64,000 nt of DNA from Prorocentrum cordatum (GCA_963575745.1 CAUYUJ010000381.1:58501-122500); one strand, 5' to 3'. Positions 51,325 through 62,165 are shown, counted from the first letter of the stretch. Translations and numbers: made by a program. The notes: generated by a model from the letters alone, not told the origin.

Positions 51325-53212
51325 TAGCTGCCCTGGCTGCCGTGCTCCGCACCTGGCGAGCCTGCCTTAGCGCCTTTGTGCGTAGGTCAATGGCACTCAT
51401 TGTATCCCTCTGAATCCAGCCCTGCCGCGGCTGTCGTCCCCTGTCCGTAGTCTTCACAGGGAAAGCTTCTTGCACGCATGTACGTACATGTAGGTCCAGA
51501 ATATGTGTGTGATCCGAGCTGTGTGTAGCGAACTCCACATGAGGGGCCCTTTGGAGCAACTGTATGAAGGCTGCCCTGGCCTCGGGATCCTGGAGCAAAG
51601 CTGGGTCGTGTGGTATACGGTGAGTGGATGTGATCTCCTGTATGCAACCTGAGGGAGGCAAGAGAAGTGAGGCACCTACAGCCTGATGATCCTCCTGAGC
51701 GACAGTAAGATCCACCACTCCGTCCACACCCTGCTGCAAGACGGCCACACTGTCCGAAGTAGTTACATAGTCTCTGCGCCGTGCCTTGTTTTTGTTGGAA
51801 GGTGCCGTCCAGGAGCCCGATATGCCCGAGTAGGAAGGGAGGAACGTAGAGGGAGCCCATTGTTGTGTGTCCAAGAGGAACCGATGGAAGTGCACTCCTG
51901 CTAAATTCTCCTCTTCCTCATCCTGTTTGCCCACAGCTGGCGAGGCAACGCTTCCCAGCGCAGCGTTGGAGTCGGCTAGGGTGATGAGATGTTCCGCACC
52001 GGGGCGTGTATTCCTCACGAGCTGCAGAGTGGTGTCCCACCACTCGGCAACCTTGACCTCAGGAGACTGCAGAGGTGATTTGGAACGTGAGTGGGGAGCA
52101 TGCAGCACAATAACATTGATTGAAATGCCGTGCCCTCGAATCGTCACAATCAGTCTGGCTGGTTCCGCGTGTAATATTCGACACATCTGCTTAGTGATAC
52201 GGCGGCCTGGTAGGTACTCGATACCCTCGTGGATCCACAGAGCACACCCGTCCGAGCCCTGAGGGGTAGCAGTAGAGTGCAGGATGAAGTATTCACCCAC
52301 AGTCTGTGCTTTGTGTACACGTAACCGAGTCTCCAGAGCCCCAACCAAGAGATACCGTTGAGCAGAAAACTGCGTAGCCAACTGCATGAGCCTTCCAGGC
52401 CCTGGACCCGTAGAGTCTTGTAAGCCATCCCAGATGTTGGGATGTAGGGTAAGAACGTTGGCGGTAGCGACCCAGAACTTGGGCGTTCTATGCTGTAGTC
52501 TGTGACCCAAGGTGGGGGTGGCGGCTTCCGCGGGAGCTGGTATGTAATCCTTCATGGAGGTGGTGGGATTCAGGGCTGGCGGCAACGGCACCCTATGCAC
52601 AGGCGGATACTGTGAGCGCTGCTCGGTACTGAGAAAATCTGTCCACAGCCACGGAATTGCCCGAGCGTACCATGGCAGGTCCAGTTGGACTCTCCATTGA
52701 AAGTCTGGGTACTCAGGCAAAATGTCCATGGCAACAAATCTGGCAAGGGTGTCCGCCATCTCATTCCAAGGGGCTCCCTGGTGACCTGAAATGTGGGCCC
52801 AAGTGAAGGCCTGCGCCTGCCGTTTGAGGACCTGAACGAGCCCATCCAGAGTACGTTTGAGCTCCAAAATATTACCCTTGAGGGCCCTCAGATTAGCACC
52901 TCTGACCACCTCCATGTTATCGGTGTGTATCGTCACAGATATGTTGTATACATCCGCATGTTGTATGCACCATGTGGCGGCCCATATAGCCGCCTCAAAC
53001 TCCGCAGCTGCTGACAGCAGCGACGGATGATATATGCTCGATGCGGAGATGGTACGAGCAGCGTAACCGAGAAGCCACCTGTGAGCTTCTTTTTCCGCAA
53101 TGACAACGAATGACCAAGCTGGAGGGCAATTTGAGTCATTCCAATTCTTGAAACCGCCAGCGGTTCCGTCTGTGTAGATATCGATCCTGGTGGGAACGCT
53201 TGTAGGTTCCAT
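51305..53212 (-). CDS. RNase H and AP-like endonuclease part of LINE D
   Basis: The ATG at 53212-53210 (MEPTSVPTRIDIYTDG) is preferred over upstream starts, which would add a Leu/Ser-rich stretch coded by a pyrimidine tract. RNase H: IDIYTDGTAGG, AAEFEAAIWAATW, IHTDNMEVV and SGHQGAPWNEMADTLA, giving the D-E-D-H-D set. The endonuclease follows: WVATANVLTL, LLVGALETRL, VIVLHAPHS, HLITLADSNAALG, RRDYV and DHQAVGA. RNase H ahead of the endonuclease is unusual, since LINEs normally place it after RT. The frame runs on to a stop at 51104, but homology moves to the RT frame at the T8 run near 51305. Confidence 0.85.
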
Positions 53213-53490
53213 CCCGGGGCCAGGAGTCGAAGAGTAGGGAAGGAGGGAGGAGGGAGAATGGAGGAAGGAGGCAGGTTGAGGCAGGAAGGATGACGCAGGG
53301 CGGGAGGGAGGGAAGGGGGGAGAATGAGAGGGAAGGAGGAGGAAGAGGATGGCGAGGATGAGGAGGCCGAGGAGAAGGACGACGACCAAGAGGAGGACGA
53401 GGACGAGGGAGCAGGAGGAGGAGGATCGGAGGATCGGATCAGATCGGAATTCCGATAGAAGGGCTTCACGGGAAACCGTTGCCAGGGGCA
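53213..53490 (-). repeat. Polypyrimidine leader upstream of LINE D
   Basis: On the minus strand this is nearly all C and T (CTC, TCC, CTT triplets), directly before the proposed LINE D start. It may be the 5' UTR/promoter region of the element or an older microsatellite. Confidence 0.6.
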
Positions 53491-53616
53491 TGCAGCTTCA
53501 AGTGTGGGGACCGCAGGCCAAATGGCCCCCATCGAGGCGGACACTAATGGGACCAAGTAAGCGACTCGTGATTCGCCACTCGCTCGATGGAAAGTCAGCA
53601 CGGTTGGGAACTTCTG

Positions 53617-53795
53617 ATAGCGTGTCACTCCACCGATTCTGGCCCACCACGCTTCGGCGCGAAATTATAACCGCTTCCGGATCACAGGGCGTCAACGATC
53701 CGAGCCATCCGAGCCTCCCGCCCCGCGGAGCTGAGCGACACGTTTTCCGCTTGAAGGGCGTAGCGTATCGCACGGGCCGCCGCGGCGACACAGTA
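53617..53795 (+). repeat. Repeat family G, copy 1 (GTGTCGC motif)
   Basis: Aligns with 54055-54225: GCGTGTCACTCCACCG, TTCTGGCCCACCACGC, CTTCGGCGCGA, CGCTTCCGG, CCGAGCC, GAGCGACACG and the final CCGCGGCGACAC. The GTGTCGC and GCGACAC units are inverted within each copy. Confidence 0.6.
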
Positions 53796-53987
53796 TCCAG
53801 AAGTCTCCGACCGTAGGCTATTCCTCTGGGCCCTTGAAGCCCTGAGCTGCTGCTGGGAGAGCTGCCTCCCCCTCGTCCTCAGCCTGACATGAGCGCGGTG
53901 CGCCTCGCAGCCGTCGTCCTCGAAACAGTCGGGGCGACAGGCGGGCGAAAGACGGCTTTCTCTCCACCCTATCACCCACGACCCGTG

Positions 53988-54026
<39 letters not shown>

Positions 54027-54028
54027 TG
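53988..54028 (+). repeat. GTC microsatellite
   Basis: (GTC)n of about 13 units between the two family G copies. Confidence 0.9.
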
Positions 54029-54054
54029 CGTCTTTGTCACGGTCGACAAGTCTT

Positions 54055-54225
54055 GGATCGCGTGTCGCTCCACCGGTTCTTGCCCACCGCGCCTCGGCGC
54101 GACACGCTATCCACTTCCTGGCCCCCAAGCGTCCACGCCCCGAGCCGTTCCGCAGAACGGAGCGACACGCCATCCGTTCTCATGGGACAGCGTGTCGCTG
54201 AGGCTGCCGTGGCGACGCGCTAAAC
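54055..54225 (+). repeat. Repeat family G, copy 2
   Basis: Better-preserved copy: GCGTGTCGCTCCACCGG, CTTGCCCACCGCGCC, TCGGCGCGACACGC, CGAGCCGTTCCGCAGAACGG, AGCGACACGC and GCCGTGGCGACGCG. Confidence 0.6.
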
Positions 54226-54243
54226 AAAATCGACTGGACGCAA

Positions 54244-54403
54244 GAGTGACCTCTCGCCGGAGCGACCTCTGGTGCGGGCACAGATGGGCCCCCAGGTGGC
54301 GGAACGCGAAGCGGTAGCAGCGGCTAGCGCGCCTGGGATTTGGCATCCCCGCGGCCCCACCAAAAGCCGCGCACCAGAGGTCACTCCTACCCGGGGGTCA
54401 CTC
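54244..54403 (+). mobile_element. MITE family C, copy 2
   Basis: 160 bp. The left end has GAGTGACCTCTCGCCGGAGC then GACCTCTGGTGCG; the right end has CGCACCAGAGGTCACTCC then GGGGGTCACTC. The ends pair as long inverted repeats of about 36 bp with internal mismatches. It lies 19 bp after repeat G copy 2. Confidence 0.8.
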
Positions 54404-55299
54404 TTACGCGTAGCCGACAGATGCTCTTGACCGTGTGCACCGCTCTCCTGTTGGCAGGACGGCAGGGCGGCGGCACGGAGAGTGCTGTCCGGCCCGGGTG
54501 ATGTGGGCGACCGCTGTGTCTCCCACGAGCTACATCAGCTCGTGAGGGGTGTCTCAGCCTCTATGTGCCTGTGGTCGCCCGGAGCCGCGTCTGGGAGTCT
54601 CCTTGGACTAGACTGCGTTGCCCACGGGGGGCCACCTCTCGAGGAGGCCCGAACGAGCTGATGGCATGAATGGGCAGCCCGCGTGACGCCAGCTCCCAAA
54701 TTCCTTAAAGCTTCGGCACGCGGCAATAAGGAAGAGAAGGAGACTAGACCGGTGGGGGTGGGAGAGAGGGTGTACAGGGGGATGTGAAATTACTTCCCTG
54801 TGATAGGGAGGACGAGGAGAAGGGAGGAAGACGAGGAGAAAGAGGAGAAAGAGGAGAGCGAGGAGAGCGGTGAGGAGGAGGAAGAGGGCGAGAGGGAGGG
54901 AGGGGGTGCGGGAGGAAGGGCGCGATGACGAGGAACAAGGGAGGGTTGGGTGGGGAGGAGGAGCAGGGACGATGCTCTTAATTTTCGGGCCCGCCCTGGA
55001 GCCGCCTGGGGCCCGCCCAGTTTTCCGGCCCGAGGCCACGGGAGCGCCTCGTTGGCGGAGCGAGCGGTGCCCTCCGCGGAGGCCTCCGGGGCCGTGCCCC
55101 GCGGGGGGCGGTGGCCGGGGCGCGCTCGGTTCCGCACCGCCTGCCGCCGCGCTGGGCCGCCCGCCGTCCCAGCCCCCTTTCCACTCTCCCTCGGCTCCCT
55201 GCCTCGAGCTCCTCCTCCTCCAGCTGCTGCTCGTCTTCGGTGTCATGAGCACCATCTCCGCTAATTACGCCCATCACCGCCAACGCCAACCATCGCCAA
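54404..55299. other. No gene recognised; purine tracts
   Basis: AGG/GAG-rich stretches at about 54730-54960 and GC-rich DNA after. No supported gene. Confidence 0.4.
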
Positions 55300-55337
55300 C
55301 ACCGCCGCCGCCGCCGCCGCCACCATCGCCATCGTCG

Positions 55338-55390
<53 letters not shown>

Positions 55391-55760
55391 ATCAGCAGCA
55401 GCATCATAATCGTCGTCATCATCGTCGTCATCATCGTCATCATCGTCGTCATCACCATCGATATATCATTATCATCATCAGTATCAAGATCATCAGCATA
55501 ATCGTCGTCGTAATCATCGCGCTCCCCTGTATCACCACCACCATCATCATTATCATCATCTGCACCATCACCATGATCATAATCATAATCATTGTCATCG
55601 TCACCACCATCATCTGGATTATCAGCATCCTAGCCATCACCATCATCATCACCGTCATCATTATCATCATCATCAGCATCGTCAGCACCACTCCCTCTCA
55701 TCACTCGCTGCAGCAACACCATCATCTGCATCATCATCAGTGTCACGACCACCATCACAC
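55300..55760 (+). repeat. CCG, ATC and CAG microsatellite block
   Basis: (CCG)n near 55305, (ATC)n at about 55336-55378, (CAG)n variants near 55378-55405, then diverged ATC/CAC repeats to 55760. Confidence 0.9.
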
Positions 55761-56599
55761 TTAACCAACAATCATCATATCAGTGTGTCCTCCACACCCT
55801 CACTCATTGTCCTCCTGCTCCTCTTCTTTTTTCCCTCCCCGCCTGTTAGGGAGGCATTGGCTTGCAACAGGAAGCCTTCAGAAGGGCATTGCCTTCGCGG
55901 GCCGTGGCGCGCGTTTGATTTGATGAGTTCCTGTCGGGGCGACGCATGACAGGCGGGTGCGGACGCAATGCTGACGCGGTCCGCGGCTGGTCAGCCCGAC
56001 GGCCGTGGGCCGCGAAGCGTCATAGGCGATGGGGAAGGACGTATACTCGGCCGGAGTCGAGGATGTTCCCTCCTGCGACCCCCAATGACGAGCTCTGGTT
56101 CATGGCGAGCGGCTCCAAAGGCCGGGCGGGAAGAACACTGAGGGTTCCCTGTGCTGAAGGCACTGCGGAGCATCTCGGTCCAACCCTGGGTATGGCGAGG
56201 ACCACAGCACGGACAATCAGTGCGGCATGTCTATTGGGGGGCAGGCGGGCGGCAAGGGCAAGGTCGACGAGTGGAGTGCGCGCAGAGCTCCAACGGCCCT
56301 GCTCTGCGACCTGCTACCTGAACTAGTCGCGGCCATCCCCCTGTAGAGGCGCAAGGGGCTGGCGCATGAGGACGGGGACAGCACGGGTGCGAGGCGCTAC
56401 AACGCTCTGACATCGAAATATCCTTCACTTCCTCGGGTGCCGTCGGCTCGTCAACGATGGCAGAAGGCTGAACGTTGTCAGGCTGCCCTGGAGAAACAGA
56501 TCAACGCGGATATATGGACGAGCTGGAGCGCTGGGGTGCAGGCGTTGAGGAATTGGTGTCAAGACTGGCTGACCCTCCGGTCCAGCTTTCGGCTGCTCT
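55761..56599. other. No gene recognised
   Basis: Mixed non-coding DNA. A helical-looking open stretch (MDELERWGAGVEELVSRLAD) near 56515-56575 is in a different frame from the decayed coding region that follows. Confidence 0.35.
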
Positions 56600-56640
56600 C
56601 GAGGAGGTGTTCGGCGCTCCGTCCGATACCCAGCACAAGC

Positions 56641-57346
56641 TGGTACGGAGGGACCGATCAGAAGTCGGCCCCGACCATCAGCATCCGAGAACTGGTGGAG
56701 GGCAGGGTGTAGATGGAGGAGATGTTCACGGTCGGCGACTTCCTCGGGACGGACAAGGTGCTGGTGGGCTATTTCCTTGACCCAGCGGACCGTGAGGATC
56801 TCGAGAACAGGAAGACCATTGTGGCACAGGAGATCCAGACGGATGGCGCGAACGCCATCTGAGGGGCCATGCAGAAGGCGCAGGCACCCGCGGCACATCC
56901 GAAGGAGCAGATGGCCCGCCTCGAGAGCAAGAAACGAGAGACCGACGCAGGGCAACCAGCGGAGGGAGGCGCAGCTGCCGCGGCTGCCCAACCGACGGCG
57001 GGAGTGCCCACGGGCGCGGCGTCATCCTCAGCACCGGGGACACGCACGGGCCAGCCCGCCCCCACTGCTCGGCAGCGTCTGGCGGCTGATGAGGCTGTCC
57101 GTCGGGCAGCAGCTGCTGCTCCTGCGCAGTCTGTGCTGTGGCAGCCTGGCGGCCACGGCCGTGGCAGCTACGCCGCCGATGGAGTTCTCTGCGACCCTCG
57201 CGTCCTCCTGCATTCACGGCTTGGTGGGGGCCCTGGACGGGCCCGGAGGGCATGGCCTGAAGGGGATGCCGAGGACAATGAACACATCCGAGGCGTTGAA
57301 GGCCAAATTCGGAACGTTGCCTCCTGAGGAGGCGAGTCGCGAGTGA
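56641..57346 (+). pseudogene. Decayed coding region of unknown family
   Basis: A frame runs from about 56641, through TAG 56710-56712, an ATG at 56713 and TGA 56860-56862, into an Ala/Pro-rich segment past 57300, all in one frame. It reads ISIRELVEGRV, MEEMFTVGDFLGTDKVLVGY, DPADREDLENRKTIV, then KEQMARLESKKRETD and Ala/Pro-rich sequence. Codon choice looks coding-like. The helical then Ala/Pro-rich layout could be a retroelement Gag/ORF1, but I recognise no family. Confidence 0.3.
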
Positions 57347-58479
57347 GGGTGTGGGCCAGTTCACGGACGCAGCGAGTGGTATCGCCGCTGGGCCAAACCA
57401 CAGCCTAGCATCGCTTGTGTCTTGGACGATGAAGGGTGTTCTCCGAGACCTACTCCACCGCAAGCAAAGCAAGTCCTGAAATGCAGGAGGGCCGACCGCC
57501 AGCAGTCAGTGAACAGATTTCCTTGTTTTTTTGACAGCGTGCACTATCAATGCCCACGCTTCGTTCGTGAATAAGCTGGATATGCCGCAGGTATTCTGCG
57601 TCCGGAAGATCACCCAGGACCCGTCTGCGGAGGCTGGTGTGCGCCAGTGGTCGAGAGCATGCCCCATTAAGCTGGCTCTGGGGTCGTCCTGGCGGACAGG
57701 GCAAGGTGCCGAGCGCTATCATCAGCTGTTGGGCTGCCCGCGGAACTCGGCATTACCGTTGCGATCCTTGAGATGCCTGAGAAGTGGCAGGGCCGCGTGG
57801 CGCATCGCCTCATGACCCAAGGGTCGCTGTATTGGAAAATTGTGGGATCGATATTCTGTGTCGGCTCGATAGTGCTGAAGTGGGGAACCTGGAGCTCCTG
57901 GAGTGCCTGGCAGCGCTCTTGGTGGGCCCAGCGTTTCCCATTCCTCTTCGGTGGCGACTGACACACATGTCGCCAAAACGACTGGTTTTCGCCAGAGCAG
58001 CTGACATGAGTACGCAGCCAACGTGCAGCTGACATGAGTACGTCTATTTTCACTTGCCCCCAGATGCTGGACGCCTTCCCCAGGAAGGTGGCTGCGAGGC
58101 ACGGCGCCCCCGGTTCTCCCCGCTGCGACGTGCGCATCCGGGCGCCAGAGAGCCATTGTGAGCGCTTTGGGCGGGTGGAAACCGGCCAGGCCCTCCCCCC
58201 CGCAGTTCCAGAAGGCGAAGGGCAAGGCGTGGGAGGATTCTGACGACCCGATGCATCTATCTGACCGAAGTGGAAGCCCCACCACAGGTCGAGGCCAAGC
58301 GGGAGTGCCATTTGGAACACGCCGCTCGACCCTGACAATCTCAAAGCAGCTCGATGGGAGTTTTTCCACAAAGAGAAGATCTGTAACTGGTTCACCTGTT
58401 CCAAATTCTTGACGCTCGCGTATCCCCACCAGCCGTCCAGAAACGATGCCAGGGCGAGTTGCCTCTCAGAATCTCCTCG
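57347..58479. other. No confident gene
   Basis: Open frames on both strands at about 57670-58430 overlap one another and show no known motif. This may be the continuation of the decayed region upstream. Confidence 0.3.
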
Positions 58480-59070
58480 GATGTCTCTGGGAAGCTTTGT
58501 GGAACCCTTTTGGAGCGTCTTTGGGCCTCTTGGCGGTCCTGGGGGGCTCTTGGAACGTCCTGGGTGCCTCAGGGAGCCTCTCTGGGCCTATTGGGGGTCT
58601 CTCGGGAGCCTCTTGGGGGTTTCTTGGGCGCCTTTTGAGGCCTCCTTGGCGCCTCTTGGGGCCCTCTTCAGGACTCTTGGGAGTCATTGGGAGCTCCAAT
58701 TACGTTCCCCCCTCGAGAGCCCCAACACACGCCTCTTGGGCCCCTCTTGGGGCGCCATTGGAGCGCTCTTGGGCGCTCTTGGGACCGTCTTGGGGCTCTC
58801 TTGGGCCTCCCTTGGGCCCTAAAGGGGCCCTCTTTCATTTAGTTGTCTTGAGGCCTCGGATGGCTATCAGAAGCGAAAAGGCGAGAAGGAGAGTGGCCTG
58901 TTGGCGGCCTGCTGGGGAGGCTCCGTGGCCACTCGGGGCCGTCTTGGAGCGGTCTTTGGGCCTCTTGGGGTATTTTTGAGAGCCATATTGAGCCATCGTG
59001 GGCTATCTTGAGCCATCTTGGAGGCCACTTGGGCTCTCTGAGGCCCTCCTACAGCCATCTTGGGCCACCT
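58480..59070 (+). repeat. CTTGGGGCCTC array 3
   Basis: Degenerate tandem units CTCTTGGGGC, TCTTGGGCGC, TCTTGGGAG and CCTTGGCGCC, densest at 58500-58830. Third array of the motif at 8655 and 33826. Confidence 0.75.
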
Positions 59071-59289
59071 TGGACACTGCACCGCCTCGCGAACCCCCCT
59101 CACCTCCAGGTCCAGGGGAAGGGGTAGGGGGAGGGGTCAAGCTACCCACCCGCCCGCAAGCGGTTTATCTCACTCCCACCCGCCCTCCCAACACATGAGT
59201 AACATCAAAGCCTGAGCATGTTCAGCGGTCGTCTTCGAATGGACAGCTACTGGGAACCAACGCCGACCGGTGCGTTACGCTTCGACGAG

Positions 59290-59490
59290 GTCTGCCACGC
59301 GTGCCAGGGGCGCCACCCGCGCCAGGCACCCCAGGAGCCCGAGCGTGCCAGGCACGCCTGGTGCGCCAGATGCGCCACGTGCTCCGAGTGCGCCAAGTGT
59401 GCCGCACACTCCAGCCGCGCCAGGTGCGCCACGTTCGGGGCACGTGCAGAGTGCGTCAGGTGCGCCAGTGCACGTGACAGCACACATCAG
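59290..59490 (+). repeat. 9-bp minisatellite (GTGCGCCAG)
   Basis: About 20 degenerate units of GTGCGCCAG / GCGCCAGGT / GTGCGCCAC. The minus strand reads as Gly-Ala-Pro triplets resembling collagen, an effect of the 9-bp period. Confidence 0.75.
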
Positions 59491-59559
59491 GAAACATGCC
59501 GGCCCCCGCCATCCTTGTCGAAAAACAGTGCCCGTCATTGTGTCTGGTCGGCCTCCGCA

Positions 59560-59665
59560 CAGCAGGCCAGGCGCCACCACCCTTGCCGTTCCTGTCAAAA
59601 TGCACTTGACAGTGATCGCGGGATGGCCGCGCATGATCCAGATGTAGCCGCGAGATGCATGTTGT
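59560..59665 (+). repeat. 106-bp direct repeat, copy 1
   Basis: Matches 62340-62445 with one substitution over 106 bp, 2780 bp apart, same orientation. It includes CACCACCCTTGCCGTTCCTG and GATCGCGGGATGGCCGCGCA. Confidence 0.9.
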
Positions 59666-59742
59666 CAGAGTGAGGGGGCTGAACGGTCATTCACTGTCCC
59701 TGGGTGCGTGGCTGAAGTGGAATTCCGCGGTGCGGATTATCG

Positions 59743-59792
<50 letters not shown>

Positions 59793-59840
59793 GGTTGTTG
59801 TTGTTGTTGTTGTTGTTGTTTGTTGTTGTTTGTTGTTGAA
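59743..59840 (+). repeat. TTG microsatellite 1
   Basis: (TTG)n with a few slips. A second TTG array lies at 60758-60803. Confidence 0.95.
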
Positions 59841-60435
59841 CATTATTTATTCTAAAGAATAATTATTGTTGGGCCCCCTGGTGCGCGCCCCCCCTGCGCC
59901 GCCTAGGCCGCAGCTACATTTTCATCATTTTCGTGAGGAAGCCTCAGAAAAGAGGGTGTGTACAGGATCCGGTTGTTTTGTTGTAATCCGCTTTCCCTTG
60001 CAAAAAACAATAGAAAATGACATTTCTTGTTCTAATATAATCAAATTTCAAGAATCCCTTGCAAAAAATAAGGTAAAGTGGACATTCGCGCGCGCAAGAC
60101 GAAATCCTTCCAAAACCTTAGTGTTCGCAGCGATTTTAACATAAAAACATCAAAAAACCAATGGTTTTTCAACAAAAAAATGTCAAAATCTCATCCCGCG
60201 CGCTCTTGCGGATTCGTAGGAAACCCAACACTTTTTAAACATTTCTGTCAAACGGGCTTTTGCGAGCAACTTTTTCGAACTTCTGCGACAACGGTTGCGC
60301 ACCTGCCAGGGCCATCATCCCTGTCAAATAATACCATGCGGGACACATTCGTTTTTTCTTCGCGCGCGCACGCCGAAATCTCCAAAAACCATTGGGCTTC
60401 TTAAGAATTTTAGCACCGCGCATCATGTACCATAT
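59841..60435. other. AT-rich island without gene
   Basis: Much more A/T-rich than anything else in the window, with runs such as CAAAAAACAATAGAAAATG and TCAACAAAAAAATGTC, and islands of CGCGCGC. Two related blocks (GCGCGCAAGACGAAATCC and GCGCGCACGCCGAAATC) repeat within it. No ORF of note. Confidence 0.6.
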
Positions 60436-60462
60436 GCATCATATGCAACAGATGTTCTGTGG

Positions 60463-60548
60463 AAGGCTTAACAACTTCTGTGGGTTCACAAGGCTTAACA
60501 ACTTCTGTGGGTGTACGAACGTAGGCTTAACAACTTCTGTGGGTGTGT
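60463..60548 (+). repeat. Three copies of a CTTAACAACTTCTGTGGGT unit
   Basis: GGCTTAACAACTTCTGTGGG occurs at about 60466, 60492 and 60523, with spacers of unequal length. Confidence 0.85.
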
Positions 60549-60757
60549 ACTCCACGCCAGTGTAGTAGCCACGGTCGTCCGCAGGCCACGAAGTGAAGTG
60601 TCCGAACGTCATAGGGCGGGAAGCTGGGTGTGGGTGGTGGCGAAGAGTCGTGTGGATATTTGGTAGAGCTTGCACTGCCCCCCCACAAAGTGGGGGTATT
60701 GGCTGGCGTCGCATGAAAACCCTGGCACTGGTGAGAACACTGAGCGTTCGGGTAAAG

Positions 60758-60759
60758 TG

Positions 60760-60803
<44 letters not shown>
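60758..60803 (+). repeat. TTG microsatellite 2
   Basis: (TTG)n of about 15 units, directly before the satellite block. Confidence 0.95.
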
Positions 60804-60805
<2 letters not shown>

Positions 60806-60829
60806 TTTGTTGCTTGTTGTCGTCGTCCC

Positions 60830-61120
60830 ACCCGCAACCCGCCCCGCGACCCACCCGCGACCCAACCCGCGACCCACCCCGCGACCCACCCGCGACCCAC
60901 CCGCGACCCACCCCGCGACCCACCCCGCGACCCACCCCGCGACCCACCCCCGCGACCCACCCCGCGACCCACCCCGCGACCCACCCGACCCGCCCCGACC
61001 CGCCCGTGGCCCACCCCGCGACCCACCCGCGACCCACCCGACCCACCCGCGACCCACCCGCGACCCACCCGCGACCCACCCGCGACCCACCCCGCGACCC
61101 ACCCGCGACCCACCTTCGAC
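60830..61120 (+). repeat. 11-bp satellite CCCGCGACCCA
   Basis: More than 20 head-to-tail units of CCCGCGACCCA with length variants. Confidence 0.95.
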
Positions 61121-61560
61121 CCAAACCACGTTCAAGGTACAAACCACAATTTTCGGCGCCTGCGGCGGGTTTTTTTTGCATTCCTTCCAGGTGGAGAGCC
61201 CGCGACCCACCCCGTGACCAACTCGCGACCAACCCGCGACCCAAACCACGTTCAGGGTACAAACCACATTTTTCGGCGCCTGCGGCGGGCATCTTTTGTA
61301 TTCGTTTCAGGTGGAGAGCCCGCGGCCCACCCGCGACCACGTTCAGGGTACAAACCACATTTTTCGGCGCCTGCGGCGGGCATCTTTTGCATTCGTTCCC
61401 GGTGGAGAACCCGCGGCCCACCCGCGACCCAAACTACGTTCAGTGTACAAACCAATTTTTATCGGCGCCTGCGGCGGGCTGCTTTTGCATTCCTTCCAGG
61501 TGGAGGTGGAGAGCCCGCGACCCACCCGCGACCCAAACCACGTTCACTGAACAAACCAAT
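61121..61560 (+). repeat. Higher-order tandem repeat, five units of about 95-120 bp
   Basis: Units start near 61121, 61241, 61336, 61431 and 61535. Each has ACGTTCAGGGTACAAACCA, TTTTCGGCGCCTGCGGCGGG, CTTTTGCATTC and CAGGTGGAGAGCCCGCG, followed by one to three copies of the 11-mer CCCGCGACCCA. The length difference comes mainly from the 11-mer number. The fifth unit is truncated. Confidence 0.9.
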
Positions 61561-61734
61561 GCCGCACAAGCGCGGCGGCAGATTTTTGCATGCCGTCTGG
61601 GCCCGCAATGACCTCTTCAAGCCCCGCGCATCCACACCAGCCCGTCCAGCAACTTTGCCCTGGCGAGTTGTCTTGATCAGAGAAGTCGGGGAGCATAAAG
61701 TGGAAAACAGGATTGTGTTGCAGATATCTTGGGA

Positions 61735-61907
61735 AAGGAGGGGGAGGCAGGAGAAGTAAACAGGGGAGGAGGAGGACGCGGAAGAAGAGAGGAGGAAAGG
61801 AGAATGTGGAGAAAGAAAAGGAGGAGGAGCAGGAGGACGAGGAGGACGATGAGGGGGAGGAGGGGGAGGAGGAGGACGAGGGGGGGAGGAGGGGGATGAT
61901 GATGATA

Positions 61908-61947
<40 letters not shown>

Positions 61948-62129
61948 GGATGAGGATGAGGATGATGATGATGATGATGATGATGGACGACAATGGGAGG
62001 ACGATGATGGAGGCCGATGAGGGGGAGGACGACAATGGGAGGACGATGATGAAAGGACGAGGGGGGGAGAGGGAGCAAGAGGAAGAAGAGGAGGAGGAGG
62101 AGGCCGAGGTGGAGGAGGAGGATGAGGAT

Positions 62130-62165
<36 letters not shown>

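Larger units (their letters stand above)
46801..53212 (-). mobile_element. LINE D: RNase H - endonuclease - RT - zinc finger - DNA methyltransferase-like
   Basis: A single LINE on the minus strand, read from 53212 down to 46801. Its coding sequence is interrupted twice: by a one-base slip at a run of eight T near 51305 and by an in-frame TAG at 48594-48592. Catalytic residues of endonuclease, RT and RNase H are visible. The methyltransferase-like C-terminus recalls reports of LINEs carrying cytosine methyltransferases in Symbiodinium-type dinoflagellates (SymbioLINE-DMT; from memory). The 5' end is probably within the polypyrimidine leader upstream of 53212; neither terminus is precisely defined. 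Confidence 0.85.

Noticed and set aside
53213-53491. N-terminal membrane segment of LINE D from the upstream start
   Set aside because: The Leu/Val run is coded by a polypyrimidine tract; the ATG at 53212 precedes the RNase H domain closely.
59275-59634. Collagen-like Gly-X-Y protein on the minus strand
   Set aside because: The Gly-Ala-Pro pattern follows the 9-bp minisatellite; no signal peptide or flanking domain.
61121-61560. CRISPR-like repeat array
   Set aside because: Units are contiguous tandem repeats without unique spacers, in eukaryotic DNA with no cas genes.
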